Of a stretch of DNA of 64,000 nucleotides, positions 17,056 through 25,364 are shown one piece after another. The notes beneath the pieces were generated by a model. It saw nothing but the letters and a program-made list of their open reading frames with translations. It was not told where the DNA came from and made no database searches. Numbering within the stretch: the first letter of the stretch is position 1; each line of letters starts with the position of its first letter. The translations under genes and the position numbers were made by a program. The DNA is from Anaerostipes faecalis. GTDB taxonomy: Bacteria > Bacillota > Clostridia > Lachnospirales > Lachnospiraceae. The stretch covers positions 62,001 to 126,000 of the forward strand of contig NZ_JABRXE010000005.1 of assembly GCF_018982945.1 (NCBI RefSeq), in the 5' to 3' direction.

Positions 17056-17931
17056 TCATCCCTTTTTTCTGTCATACACATATTGAAGTAAAATTCCTCC
17101 AATAATAAAAATCAATGCCACAACTGTCCGAATATGTATTTTTTCCTTAAGAAAAACAGCAGAAATAATCAATGATAGAAATGGCGTGAAATATGCAAGA
17201 TTAGCAATCGCTGCCGTATTTTCAGTTCCATTTAGCGCCAGTGCCCAAAGAAGATATCCCACAGCATTTATTACCACTCCAATCCATAGAATTCCGATCC
17301 ACTGTATTCCCTGAATTGGAATCCACTTTTCCACTGGTGCACCAAATACCAGTGCACAGACCGCTGTGGTCAGCCAGATTATCATCATGGCAATATTCTG
17401 ATTACAGTCTGCTTTCTTATTTAAAACAGAAAACAATCCATAACATGCTGCTGCCACAATACAGCTGATCATCCCCAAAGATACATTTCCAGAAGAATGA
17501 CTCCCACTATCCAGAGAAAGTATAACTATCCCCAAAAAAGAGCTGATCATAGCTATGATTTTCATTATTGTCAATTTTTCTTTTAAAATGATACATGAAA
17601 ATATCACCAGCATAATAGGCCATAAATAGTTTAATATGCATGCTTCCTGAGAACTTAGCTGTGATAATCCATAATAATATAGTGCATTATAAAGGAATAA
17701 TCCAATAAATCCCAATCCACTCATAGTTGCATATTCTTTTACTGAATAATTTTTCATCTGGTTGATTGTTCCACTTTTAATATTTACCATCAATAAAAAT
17801 AAAAATGCAAAAAAACTGCTAATACACAGTGCTTCTAAATTTGGTATATCCAGTAACAGTTTCTTAGCCAATGCCGCCAAAGTTGACCAAATGCAAACTG
17901 TAATAATTGCATATGTATATTTTTTCCTCAT
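17056..17931 (-). CDS. EamA/DMT-superfamily transporter (first of two)
   Basis: A 291-residue membrane protein with ten hydrophobic segments in two EamA halves (for example ITVCIWSTLAALAKKLLLD at the start and LIISAVFLKEKI near the end). Drug/metabolite transporters of this family export amino acids or other small metabolites; the substrate cannot be assigned. The ATG at 17931 has an AGAGGAAG site; upstream in-frame codons belong to the leader. It is similar in layout to its neighbour at 18067-18966 but has its own promoter and leader hairpin. Confidence 0.85.
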   Translation of the reverse strand: MRKKYTYAIITVCIWSTLAALAKKLLLDIPNLEALCISSFFAFLFLLMVNIKSGTINQMKNYSVKEYATMSGLGFIGLFLYNALYYYGLSQLSSQEACILNYLWPIMLVIFSCIILKEKLTIMKIIAMISSFLGIVILSLDSGSHSSGNVSLGMISCIVAAACYGLFSVLNKKADCNQNIAMMIIWLTTAVCALVFGAPVEKWIPIQGIQWIGILWIGVVINAVGYLLWALALNGTENTAAIANLAYFTPFLSLIISAVFLKEKIHIRTVVALIFIIGGILLQYVYDRKKG

Positions 17932-17980
17932 TTGTCTTCCTCTCCAGATTCTTTTTGATTTTTTAATTCTAAAATAGAAC

Positions 17981-18057
17981 AAAGCAGGCAAAGAAGTTAT
18001 TTCAGGCTTCTTTGTCTGCTTTTTAATCAATATACTTTGAAAATTATATAATGTCAA
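17981..18057 (-). promoter_or_regulatory. Promoter and 5'-leader hairpin of the first EamA gene
   Basis: Minus-strand -35 TTGACA (18052-18057) and -10 TATATT (18029-18034), spacer 17. A 16-bp stem with one mismatch (18022-18007 with 17996-17981) begins at about the expected transcription start and is followed by GTTCTATTTTAG. It may be an attenuator or simply the terminator of the upstream gene. Confidence 0.6.
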
Positions 18058-18066
18058 CAAATCAAT

Positions 18067-18966
18067 TTACCATATGTCCTTTTTCAATGGCTGGTTCATT
18101 AATACAACAGAACCCATAACCAGTAAAATCCCTAAGAAATTCATTCCTCTAATCTGTTCCTGATATACCAGCATACCAAGTACTGCCGCCACAACTGTTT
18201 CCACTGATGCAATCACCGGAACTTTGCTACTCTCTCTAATTTTCTGTACACCCATATAATATAACAGATAACCGATCGCTGTAGGAATCAGTGCATAAAG
18301 AAAACCTATGATCCATACTTCTTTTTCAATATAAAATGACATATTCCATGGCTTCATAAAAACCGCCAGAAATACTGCTGCAAAAAAATAACTATATGTA
18401 CTGACAACAAATGCATTTATTTTTGAACCGGCAATTCTTCCAATAATTGCTGTCAGAGAATAACAAAAACCAGCTGCAACACCAAATAGGATCCCTATCA
18501 GTGAAACAGCACCCGATGAAATATGTCCACTTGTTGCCGCAAGACTGCATCCGATTACATTAATCACTAATGCTGTCCTTTTAATCCATGTGATTTTTTC
18601 CGAAAATAGAACATAAGATACCAATGCAGTAAACACCGGTGCTACATTTAGTAATACTGCACTTATTGTTACTCCTGTCATAACAACAGCATAACTATAA
18701 AAAATATTATAAATTCCCTGACAGATCAATCCAAGCAGAGCACATGATAACAAATCTCTTTTGGGGATAATCAAAGACTTCCATCCAAATTTAAAAACAG
18801 TAATCACTAACAAAATCAAAAATGCAAAAAATATTCTTAAAAAACTGGTCAAAGCTGATGATGCTCCATTATGACTCATATCCGTTACAAATAAGCCAAT
18901 GGTTCCCCATAATATACCTGCTAGAAAGACTTGCAGATATCCTTTCTTTTGTGTTGCGTCTTTCAC
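18067..18966 (-). CDS. EamA/DMT-superfamily transporter (second of two)
   Basis: A 299-residue ten-segment membrane protein with two EamA repeats; FLAGILWGTIGLFVTDMS opens the first and IPTAIGYLLYYMGVQKIRES lies in the second, both typical of the family. It starts one base after the glycerate kinase stop codon, so the two are translated together. That linkage suggests it moves a metabolite connected with glycerate or hexarate/galactarate breakdown, but this is inference. Confidence 0.85.
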   Translation of the reverse strand: MKDATQKKGYLQVFLAGILWGTIGLFVTDMSHNGASSALTSFLRIFFAFLILLVITVFKFGWKSLIIPKRDLLSCALLGLICQGIYNIFYSYAVVMTGVTISAVLLNVAPVFTALVSYVLFSEKITWIKRTALVINVIGCSLAATSGHISSGAVSLIGILFGVAAGFCYSLTAIIGRIAGSKINAFVVSTYSYFFAAVFLAVFMKPWNMSFYIEKEVWIIGFLYALIPTAIGYLLYYMGVQKIRESSKVPVIASVETVVAAVLGMLVYQEQIRGMNFLGILLVMGSVVLMNQPLKKDIW

Positions 18967-18967
18967 G

Positions 18968-20128
18968 TTAATCTAAATCCTTTCTCATCTGCTTTGATAA
19001 GTGGATCAGTCGAAAAACCTGCTCACTGGTATTGATCATATTTCTTTTTGCATTAGAAGAATCCATTGCTTCTTCCAATGTTGAAATTTCTCTTAAAATC
19101 GGGAAGAATGCATCAATACCTGCCTGATTACACTCTATCGCATCTTCTGTGACTGCACCTGCAAAAGCAATGACTGGTTTGTTATATTTTTTTGCAATCC
19201 CGGCAACTCCAACAGGAGCCTTTCCCATAACTGTCTGACCATCCAAACGTCCTTCTCCGGTCACAATAACATCTGCATTTTTCACAAATTTTTCTAGTTT
19301 TGTTTCTTCAAGAACAATCTTTATTCCTGATTCCAATGTACCATTGGTAAAAGTTAAAAATGCAAATCCCAGTCCTCCTGCAGCTCCCGTTCCGGCATAT
19401 CCAGGATCAGCCTTTGGATACTTTTTACATGCCAGACTGGCATAATCAGATAACCACCGATCCATCTTGGAAATCATATGCTGATCAGCACCCTTTTGCG
19501 GGCCGAAAACGGCACTACACCCATCTTTCCCACATAGTGGATTGGTTACATCACAGGCAATTCGAAATGTACAGTCTTTTAACTCTGGCACCACATGATC
19601 ATCTGTAATCATCACCAGTTCTTTTAATCCTTTCGCACCAAAATCTACCTGATTACCATCCTTGTCAAGCATTCCATATCCCAATGCCTGCAGCATTCCA
19701 ATACCACCGTCATTGGTAGCACTTCCTCCTATTCCGACAATAAAATGCCTGCATCCATTTTCAATGGCATCCAGAATCACTTCTCCTACTCCATATGTAG
19801 TAGTATTCAGCGGATTTCTTGCTTCTTCGGGTACTAATGTAATTCCTGATGCCCCTGCCATTTCAATAATGGCTGTTTTACTCTCCATAAGAATTCCATA
19901 CTTACAATCAACCGGTGTCCCTAAAGGACCTGTTACATGAACTTCCCTTAGGACACCACCCATACCCTGGGTTAAAGCTTCCACTGTTCCTTCTCCGCCA
20001 TCAGCCAGCGGACGAACGCTGATCTGAGCTTTTGGACAGACCTTTTTTATTCCTTCGGCAATAGCATGTCCTGCTTCCATAGAAGAAAGACTGCCTTTTA
20101 AAGAATCTATGGCAATGGTTACTTTCAT
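18968..20128 (-). CDS. glxK: Glycerate 2-kinase (GlxK/GarK family)
   Basis: A 386-residue kinase of the GarK/GlxK family, phosphorylating D-glycerate to 2-phosphoglycerate. Signatures seen are IAIDSLKGSLSSMEAG at the N-terminus, PLADGGEGTVEAL near residue 42, GIGGSATNDGGIGMLQALG near 135, FGPQKGAD and VTGEGRLDGQTVMGK. The length is normal for the family. A GGAGTG site precedes the ATG. The start is 32 bases after the lon stop codon with no terminator visible, so read-through from the CIRCE-controlled lon promoter is possible. An EamA transporter follows with a 1-base gap. Confidence 0.92.
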   Translation of the reverse strand: MKVTIAIDSLKGSLSSMEAGHAIAEGIKKVCPKAQISVRPLADGGEGTVEALTQGMGGVLREVHVTGPLGTPVDCKYGILMESKTAIIEMAGASGITLVPEEARNPLNTTTYGVGEVILDAIENGCRHFIVGIGGSATNDGGIGMLQALGYGMLDKDGNQVDFGAKGLKELVMITDDHVVPELKDCTFRIACDVTNPLCGKDGCSAVFGPQKGADQHMISKMDRWLSDYASLACKKYPKADPGYAGTGAAGGLGFAFLTFTNGTLESGIKIVLEETKLEKFVKNADVIVTGEGRLDGQTVMGKAPVGVAGIAKKYNKPVIAFAGAVTEDAIECNQAGIDAFFPILREISTLEEAMDSSNAKRNMINTSEQVFRLIHLSKQMRKDLD

Positions 20129-20160
20129 ATTTTCACTCCACTACATTAATACCAGGTTCA

Positions 20161-22431
20161 CTATCTGCATCCTGCATATTTTAACACTTGCTCTATTGTT
20201 TCCACTGGTACAATTTCTATTTTCTCTTTTACTTCTTCTGCTACATCTTCCAGATCTTCCACATTTTTTACAGGAATCAGGACTTTTTCCATTCCTGCTC
20301 TGACTGCTGCCATTAATTTTTCTGGCAAACCACCAATCGGCATAACCATTCCCTGCAAAGAAATTTCACCTGTCATGGCAAGTTTAGGACTGACTGTTGT
20401 TCCTGTTACCAAAGATGACAATGCTGTTGTCAATGTAATTCCTGCTGATGGTCCATCTTTTGGCACTGCCCCGGCAGGCACATGAATATGCAGATCGTTT
20501 TCCTTAAACAATTGTGCTTTTTCCGGATACAGATATTTTACCAAAGTTACGGCAATCTGAACAGATTCTTTCATCACATCTCCCAATTGTCCCGTTACAA
20601 TGGTTTTTCCTTCTCCCTTGGTAAACATGGTTTCAATAAATAAAATATCACCGCCTGCCTGTGTCCATGCCAGTCCTGTAACAATCCCCGGCTTTGGATT
20701 TTCCAGAACATGATCATGAGATATCGGCTTTTCATTTAAAAATTCCTTCAAACGTTTCGGACTGACTGTAACTGATTTCTGTTCTCCTTTTACCAGTTTT
20801 ACCGCTGCCACACGGCAAAGGGTATCCAGTTGCTTCTTTAAACCACGCACTCCGGCTTCCATGGTGTAATCAGAAATAATTGTGTGAAATGCCTCATCTG
20901 TCACTTTCAGATTAGCAGCTTTGATTCCCATGGATCTCATTGCTTTTGGAAGCAGATGCTTTTTGGCAATCTGATATTTCTCAGATTCTGTATATCCCTG
21001 GAACTGAATCACTTCCATACGATTTAGCAACGGTTCCGGTATGGTATCCATTGAATTTGCTGTACAGATAAACAGTACATCTGATAAATCATATGGCACA
21101 TTCATATAATGATCAGTAAATGTATTATTCTGTTCCGGATCCAGAACTTCCAGCAATGCACTGGAAGGATCTCCTCCATAATCTTTTACCATTTTATCTA
21201 CTTCATCTAAAACCATAACCGGGTTGGAAACACCGCTTCTTTTGATTCCATCCATAATACGTCCCGGCATTGCACCTACATAAGTCCTCCTGTGTCCACG
21301 AATTTCCGCCTCATCGCGAATACCACCAAGACTGACTCTTACATATTCTCTTTTTAATGCCTTGGCAACACTTTGACCTATACTTGTCTTTCCTGTACCT
21401 GGTGCCCCTACAAATAATAAGATAGAACCGGATTGCTGCTTATTTAACGCCATTACTGCAATCTGCTGTATAATTCTTTCTTTCGCCTTTTTCAGACCAT
21501 AATGTTCCCGGTTAAGAATCTCCTCTGCTTCCACAAGATTGATATCTGAAAAAGTTTCTTTCTCCCAGGATAATCCTGTTACAAAATCCAGATAATCATA
21601 CAGCATACCATATTCATGACTATCTTTCCCTTCCTGTTTCATACGATTAAGAACTTTTTCAGCTTCATTTTTTGCAATCTCATTCATATGAGATTTTCTT
21701 ATTTTCTGTTCAAATTTTCTAATATCCGATACATTTTCGGGATGCATTTCATCCAATTCATTCTGCAGAATCTCAATCTGTTTTTTGATGGCTTCCTCCC
21801 GATAAACCTTCTCATGGGCTTCCGTTTGTACTTTTTTAGCTTCTTCTCCTATTTTAGAGACCTCGATGAATTCATATAAAACCTGCTCCATCAATTCAAA
21901 CCGTTGGGAAATCTTGTCTGCTGCAAGAATCTCGTATTTTTCTTCATTTGAAATATTCAGATGATTGGATAAATTGGCAATCATTTCTTCCATGGACTTC
22001 CATCGTACAACATAGTTTCTCACCATGATGCCCCATTGGAATCCATTAATATACTGCAAAACAGCAGATTTGACCTGTTCAAAACGTTCTTTCTGCTGCT
22101 GGGAATCAATATCTTCTATTATAATACGATCTGAAAATGTTGTTTTGATATCATCTTTATCCACTTCAACGCTATTAATATCTACACGACCGAGAGTTTT
22201 AATTCCGATATTACCATCTTTATCCAGGTTTTCAACAACACCTGTTACCCCGATAGGATAAAAATCTTCTGGTGTCATATCTTCCCTTTGTTTGTCTTCT
22301 TTTAGCATTAGAAACAGGATTTCATCGCCTTTCTCAGCATCTTGTCCCGCAATTTCCTTAAAATACTCTCCTTGAAAATAGAAGGTAACTTCTGGAACCA
22401 CTACTAAATTATAAAAAGGTACCACTATCAT
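20161..22431 (-). CDS. lon: ATP-dependent protease Lon
   Basis: A 756-residue endopeptidase La that degrades damaged and regulatory proteins. In order: N-terminal LAN domain (starting MIVVPFYNLVVVPEVTF), coiled-coil segment, AAA+ module with Walker A GAPGTGKTS and Walker B MVLDEVDKM, then the protease domain with the catalytic Ser in KDGPSAGITL and the partner Lys in GLPEKLMAAVRAG. The ATG at 22431 is chosen because AAAGGGGGA lies seven bases upstream; a longer in-frame reading would start inside the CIRCE operator. It is controlled by a perfect CIRCE, unlike Bacillus where CtsR/SigB-type control is usual. Confidence 0.95.
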   Translation of the reverse strand: MIVVPFYNLVVVPEVTFYFQGEYFKEIAGQDAEKGDEILFLMLKEDKQREDMTPEDFYPIGVTGVVENLDKDGNIGIKTLGRVDINSVEVDKDDIKTTFSDRIIIEDIDSQQQKERFEQVKSAVLQYINGFQWGIMVRNYVVRWKSMEEMIANLSNHLNISNEEKYEILAADKISQRFELMEQVLYEFIEVSKIGEEAKKVQTEAHEKVYREEAIKKQIEILQNELDEMHPENVSDIRKFEQKIRKSHMNEIAKNEAEKVLNRMKQEGKDSHEYGMLYDYLDFVTGLSWEKETFSDINLVEAEEILNREHYGLKKAKERIIQQIAVMALNKQQSGSILLFVGAPGTGKTSIGQSVAKALKREYVRVSLGGIRDEAEIRGHRRTYVGAMPGRIMDGIKRSGVSNPVMVLDEVDKMVKDYGGDPSSALLEVLDPEQNNTFTDHYMNVPYDLSDVLFICTANSMDTIPEPLLNRMEVIQFQGYTESEKYQIAKKHLLPKAMRSMGIKAANLKVTDEAFHTIISDYTMEAGVRGLKKQLDTLCRVAAVKLVKGEQKSVTVSPKRLKEFLNEKPISHDHVLENPKPGIVTGLAWTQAGGDILFIETMFTKGEGKTIVTGQLGDVMKESVQIAVTLVKYLYPEKAQLFKENDLHIHVPAGAVPKDGPSAGITLTTALSSLVTGTTVSPKLAMTGEISLQGMVMPIGGLPEKLMAAVRAGMEKVLIPVKNVEDLEDVAEEVKEKIEIVPVETIEQVLKYAGCR

Positions 22432-22460
22432 CTTATATTCCCCCTTTACAAATATTTTTG

Positions 22461-22529
22461 TTAGCACTCTTCTTTATAGAGTGCTAATCCGTTTTTGAAT
22501 AATTATAAACCTATTTTAAAATCTGTCAA
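22461..22529 (-). promoter_or_regulatory. lon promoter with perfect CIRCE (HrcA) operator
   Basis: Minus-strand -35 TTGACA (22524-22529) and -10 TATAAT (22502-22507), spacer 16. A perfect CIRCE, TTAGCACTC-N9-GAGTGCTAA (22461-22469 and 22479-22487), lies just downstream of the start of transcription, in the usual position for HrcA repression. Confidence 0.92.
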
Positions 22530-22542
22530 TACTATTTTAAAA

Positions 22543-22587
22543 AGGAGTGTTATCCAATAGATGTTTCATCTATTGGATAACACTCCT
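22543..22587 (-). terminator. Long perfect-stem terminator of the glycyl-radical operon
   Basis: Perfect 21-bp stem (22543-22563 with 22567-22587) with a 3-base loop, followed on the minus strand by TTTTTAAAAT. It lies 58 bases past the stop of the oxidoreductase gene and just upstream of the lon promoter, insulating the two units. Confidence 0.85.
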
Positions 22588-22645
22588 ATAATGACATTTC
22601 GTAGAAACTATTTCTAAGATAATATGCGGTATTTCCTTTCCTATC

Positions 22646-23623
22646 TTAACAATCTGCCGGAAAAACAATGCCCATCTGTTTTCTTGCCTCGTCCATAACT
22701 TCCAGCTCCCACAGAGAATACTGATTATGTTCCCTGGCACTTCCTTTTTCCTGAATTAATCTTATAAACTCTTTTATTTCGTAATACATATTATTTTCTT
22801 TTTTGGAAATTTCGATTTCTTCCCAATGTCTGTCACGATAACGGATCCTAATCTTTTTAGTATCTGGAATTTCCTCAATAATCATAGAAGCTTCTTCTCC
22901 CTGAATTTGACTTGGAAGGATTGCATCTGTAATTTTTGCATACATTAATTCTGCCTGCATATCTTCATACATAGCTACAATCGTTCCAGCTGCCTCAGCT
23001 CCGTTATCTAATTTCAGGCAATGTGCAGAAATCTCTTTTGGCATTCCAAACAACTTAACCAATGGATGAACACAATAAACACCGATATCCATCAAAGCAC
23101 CATTAGACAATTCCGGTTTAAAAGCATTCTCCACAATACCATTTTTATAATTGTCGTATCTTCTGGAGTATTGACAATACTGAAATGTAGCTCTGCGGAT
23201 TTTTCCCAGTTTCTTTAAATTATCCTGAATTGCCTGGAAACCAGGGTCAAACGCTGAACGCATAGCTTCCAGTAAAATAACATGATTTTCTTTTGCCACC
23301 TCCAGCATCTGTTTCAATTCCTTCAAATTGGAGGCTATAGTCTTTTCACATAATACATGTTTCCCTGCATTCATCATCTGAATACTTTGTTTTGCATGGA
23401 AAGAATTAGGGCTTGCCACATATACTGCATCGATATTTTCTGCCTTAGCAAGATCATCTAAAGAATCGTAACAATCTTCAATTTCATATCGATCTGCATA
23501 TTCCCTTGCTCTTTCCATAGTTCTGGAATAAACTGCCTGCACATGAAAATCATCACATTGTCTTCCTGCATCAATGAAACTATCCGTTACAAAATTTGTA
23601 CCGATTACTGCAAAATTTACCAT
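22646..23623 (-). CDS. Gfo/Idh/MocA family NAD(P)-dependent oxidoreductase
   Basis: A 325-residue sugar-type dehydrogenase. The Rossmann segment starts MVNFAVIGTNFVTDSFIDAG; the conserved CEKTIASN (normally EKP) and the catalytic-region pattern GALMDIGVYCVHPLVKLFG follow. The family oxidises or reduces sugars, inositols and anhydrosugars; bacterial 1,5-anhydrofructose reductase belongs to it. It is the last gene of the glycyl-radical operon, 47 bases after the aldolase, which makes an anhydrosugar role attractive but unproven. The ATG at 23623 is preferred because GGGTG is five bases upstream; ATG at 23626 is equally in frame. Confidence 0.87.
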   Translation of the reverse strand: MVNFAVIGTNFVTDSFIDAGRQCDDFHVQAVYSRTMERAREYADRYEIEDCYDSLDDLAKAENIDAVYVASPNSFHAKQSIQMMNAGKHVLCEKTIASNLKELKQMLEVAKENHVILLEAMRSAFDPGFQAIQDNLKKLGKIRRATFQYCQYSRRYDNYKNGIVENAFKPELSNGALMDIGVYCVHPLVKLFGMPKEISAHCLKLDNGAEAAGTIVAMYEDMQAELMYAKITDAILPSQIQGEEASMIIEEIPDTKKIRIRYRDRHWEEIEISKKENNMYYEIKEFIRLIQEKGSAREHNQYSLWELEVMDEARKQMGIVFPADC

Positions 23624-23670
23624 CATTTCACCCTTCTTCCGTCTCATTTCATTTTCGTATCCTACTTCTA

Positions 23671-24348
23671 TTAACAGTTTTCCATTGTCTTCCCTTTACC
23701 AACCAGATTTTCAAAGTCTGCTGTGAAAGCATCGATTGCAGAATCTACACATGCATTTTTTAATAATCCTTCGATGATATCTGCTGCAACCGTTGCTGCA
23801 CCTACACCATATTCTGCCAGTTCCAGCACCTGCTGTGTATTTTTGAAACTTGCAGCTAATACTTCTGTGTGAAGATTATTTTTTCTATAGATATCGTGGA
23901 TCTTCTTTGCTGTTGCCACACCGTCTGCTCCCAGATTATCAATACGGTTAACATATGGTGCTGCATAATCTGCACCTGCTTTTCCTGCCAGAAATGCCTG
24001 CTGTGCTGTATAAATTGCAGTTGCAGTTACATTTACACCTTCTGCTTTTAAAGCTTTCATGGCTTTTAATCCTTCACGGGTTGTAGGAATTTTTATATAT
24101 GTATTAGTCCCTAATTTTTCTCTGATTTTTGCTGCTTCTGCAACCATTCCTTCTGCTTTTTTTGAAATTACCTGCACATGCAGTTCTGCATCTGCCCCAA
24201 TGATTTCACGAATTTCAGATAATACATCATATGGATTTCTTCCGCTTTTTGCCAAGATTGATGGATTTGTTGTAACACCATCTACTGGAAAATATTCATA
24301 AAGGGCCTTGATTGCTTCTACATTTGCATCATCGATAATTAATTTCAT
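23671..24348 (-). CDS. fsa: Fructose-6-phosphate aldolase (FSA/TalC-type small transaldolase)
   Basis: A 225-residue TIM-barrel class I aldolase. The Schiff-base Lys is in TYIKIPTT (K86), and DGVTTNPS opens the barrel as in all transaldolases. Tyr in GADYAAPYVNRID (Y128), where classical transaldolases have Phe, marks the FSA branch, which cleaves fructose-6-phosphate or 1-deoxyfructose-6-phosphate. CAGGAGG precedes the ATG. It lies between the activase and the oxidoreductase of the operon, mirroring the E. coli ybiW-ybiY-fsaA neighbourhood. Confidence 0.9.
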   Translation of the reverse strand: MKLIIDDANVEAIKALYEYFPVDGVTTNPSILAKSGRNPYDVLSEIREIIGADAELHVQVISKKAEGMVAEAAKIREKLGTNTYIKIPTTREGLKAMKALKAEGVNVTATAIYTAQQAFLAGKAGADYAAPYVNRIDNLGADGVATAKKIHDIYRKNNLHTEVLAASFKNTQQVLELAEYGVGAATVAADIIEGLLKNACVDSAIDAFTADFENLVGKGKTMENC

Positions 24349-24451
24349 TCTTGTTCCTCCTGGTTATTTTCTTCGTTTTATTTCTTTTTATTATTTTATA
24401 TTATTATTTATTATTATTCAATAGCTTCAATTATTTATTTTGCATTTATCC

Positions 24452-25363
24452 TTATGATTCAATAATAATATTTTTTACACCTACTTCTTTTGCCCATTGA
24501 CCAAATTGCTGCATCTGTTCCTTAGAGTACATTTTTGGATTTTCCTTAAAGCAGTATTCTTTATCGACAAGATGATATTTGGCTTCTGCAAGGGGATTAT
24601 AATTTAAAATCTCATAAGAAACATCTGAATAAATATTGCTGATAAATTCTGCAATTCCCTGAATATTTTCCTTACTCGTGGTAATTCCCGGAATCATTGG
24701 TGTCCGGATAATCACATGCTCCCTGATTTCTGAAGACAGCAGTATTTCCATGTTCTTTTTAATGATTTCATTGGACACACCAACATATTTTTTGTGTGCT
24801 TCCTCATCAATTAACTTGAGATCAGAAAACGCCATACTAAGATATGGAATCAATTCTTTCACCACTTCTGGTTTCGCATAAAGTGAAGTCTCAATTGCTG
24901 TATGTATATCCTCTTCCTGGCATTTCTTTAATAATTCCACTGCAAATTGCCATTGCATTAGAGGTTCCCCTCCAGACAAGGTTACTCCGCCGCCATGGCG
25001 GAAAAATACTTTGTCTTTGCGGATTTCTTCCATTACTTCATCTAAAGATAATATCTGTGAATCCATCTCCAAGGCTCCTGTTGGACATTGGTAGATTAAC
25101 TGGTTCCAATCCTCATCTGCCTGGATATTCAACTGAATTTTTCCGTCACAAGTTCTGCATCCTCCATCTTTGCTCTGGGCAACACAGGTACAGCAGTGAA
25201 TGCAGCGATTTTCAAAATAAATCGGCCGTCTCTTTGCAGAAATTCCTTCCGGATTCTGGCACCAGACACAGGATAATGGACATCCCTTGAAAAACACAGT
25301 GGTCCGAATACCATCTCCATCGTGTGTGGAAAATCTCCTGATATCAAATATCGTTCCTTCCAT
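24452..25363 (-). CDS. Glycyl-radical enzyme activating enzyme (PflA-type radical SAM)
   Basis: A 303-residue radical-SAM activase that installs the glycyl radical on the partner enzyme. The SAM cluster motif is CPLSCVWC (C28, C32, C35). A ferredoxin-like insert follows with CIHCCTC and GGCRTC cysteines, as in the YjjW/PflC/YbiY group, then GGVTLSGGEPLMQ. The ATG at 25363 is one base after the stop of the glycyl-radical enzyme, with GGAG lying inside that gene's last codons, so translation is coupled. It is almost certainly the dedicated activase of its neighbour. Confidence 0.93.
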   Translation of the reverse strand: MEGTIFDIRRFSTHDGDGIRTTVFFKGCPLSCVWCQNPEGISAKRRPIYFENRCIHCCTCVAQSKDGGCRTCDGKIQLNIQADEDWNQLIYQCPTGALEMDSQILSLDEVMEEIRKDKVFFRHGGGVTLSGGEPLMQWQFAVELLKKCQEEDIHTAIETSLYAKPEVVKELIPYLSMAFSDLKLIDEEAHKKYVGVSNEIIKKNMEILLSSEIREHVIIRTPMIPGITTSKENIQGIAEFISNIYSDVSYEILNYNPLAEAKYHLVDKEYCFKENPKMYSKEQMQQFGQWAKEVGVKNIIIES

Positions 25364-25364
25364 T

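Noticed and set aside
22432-22467. Longer N-terminus for Lon
   Set aside because: The extension would start with GTG inside the CIRCE operator and has no ribosome binding site; the ATG at 22431 has one.
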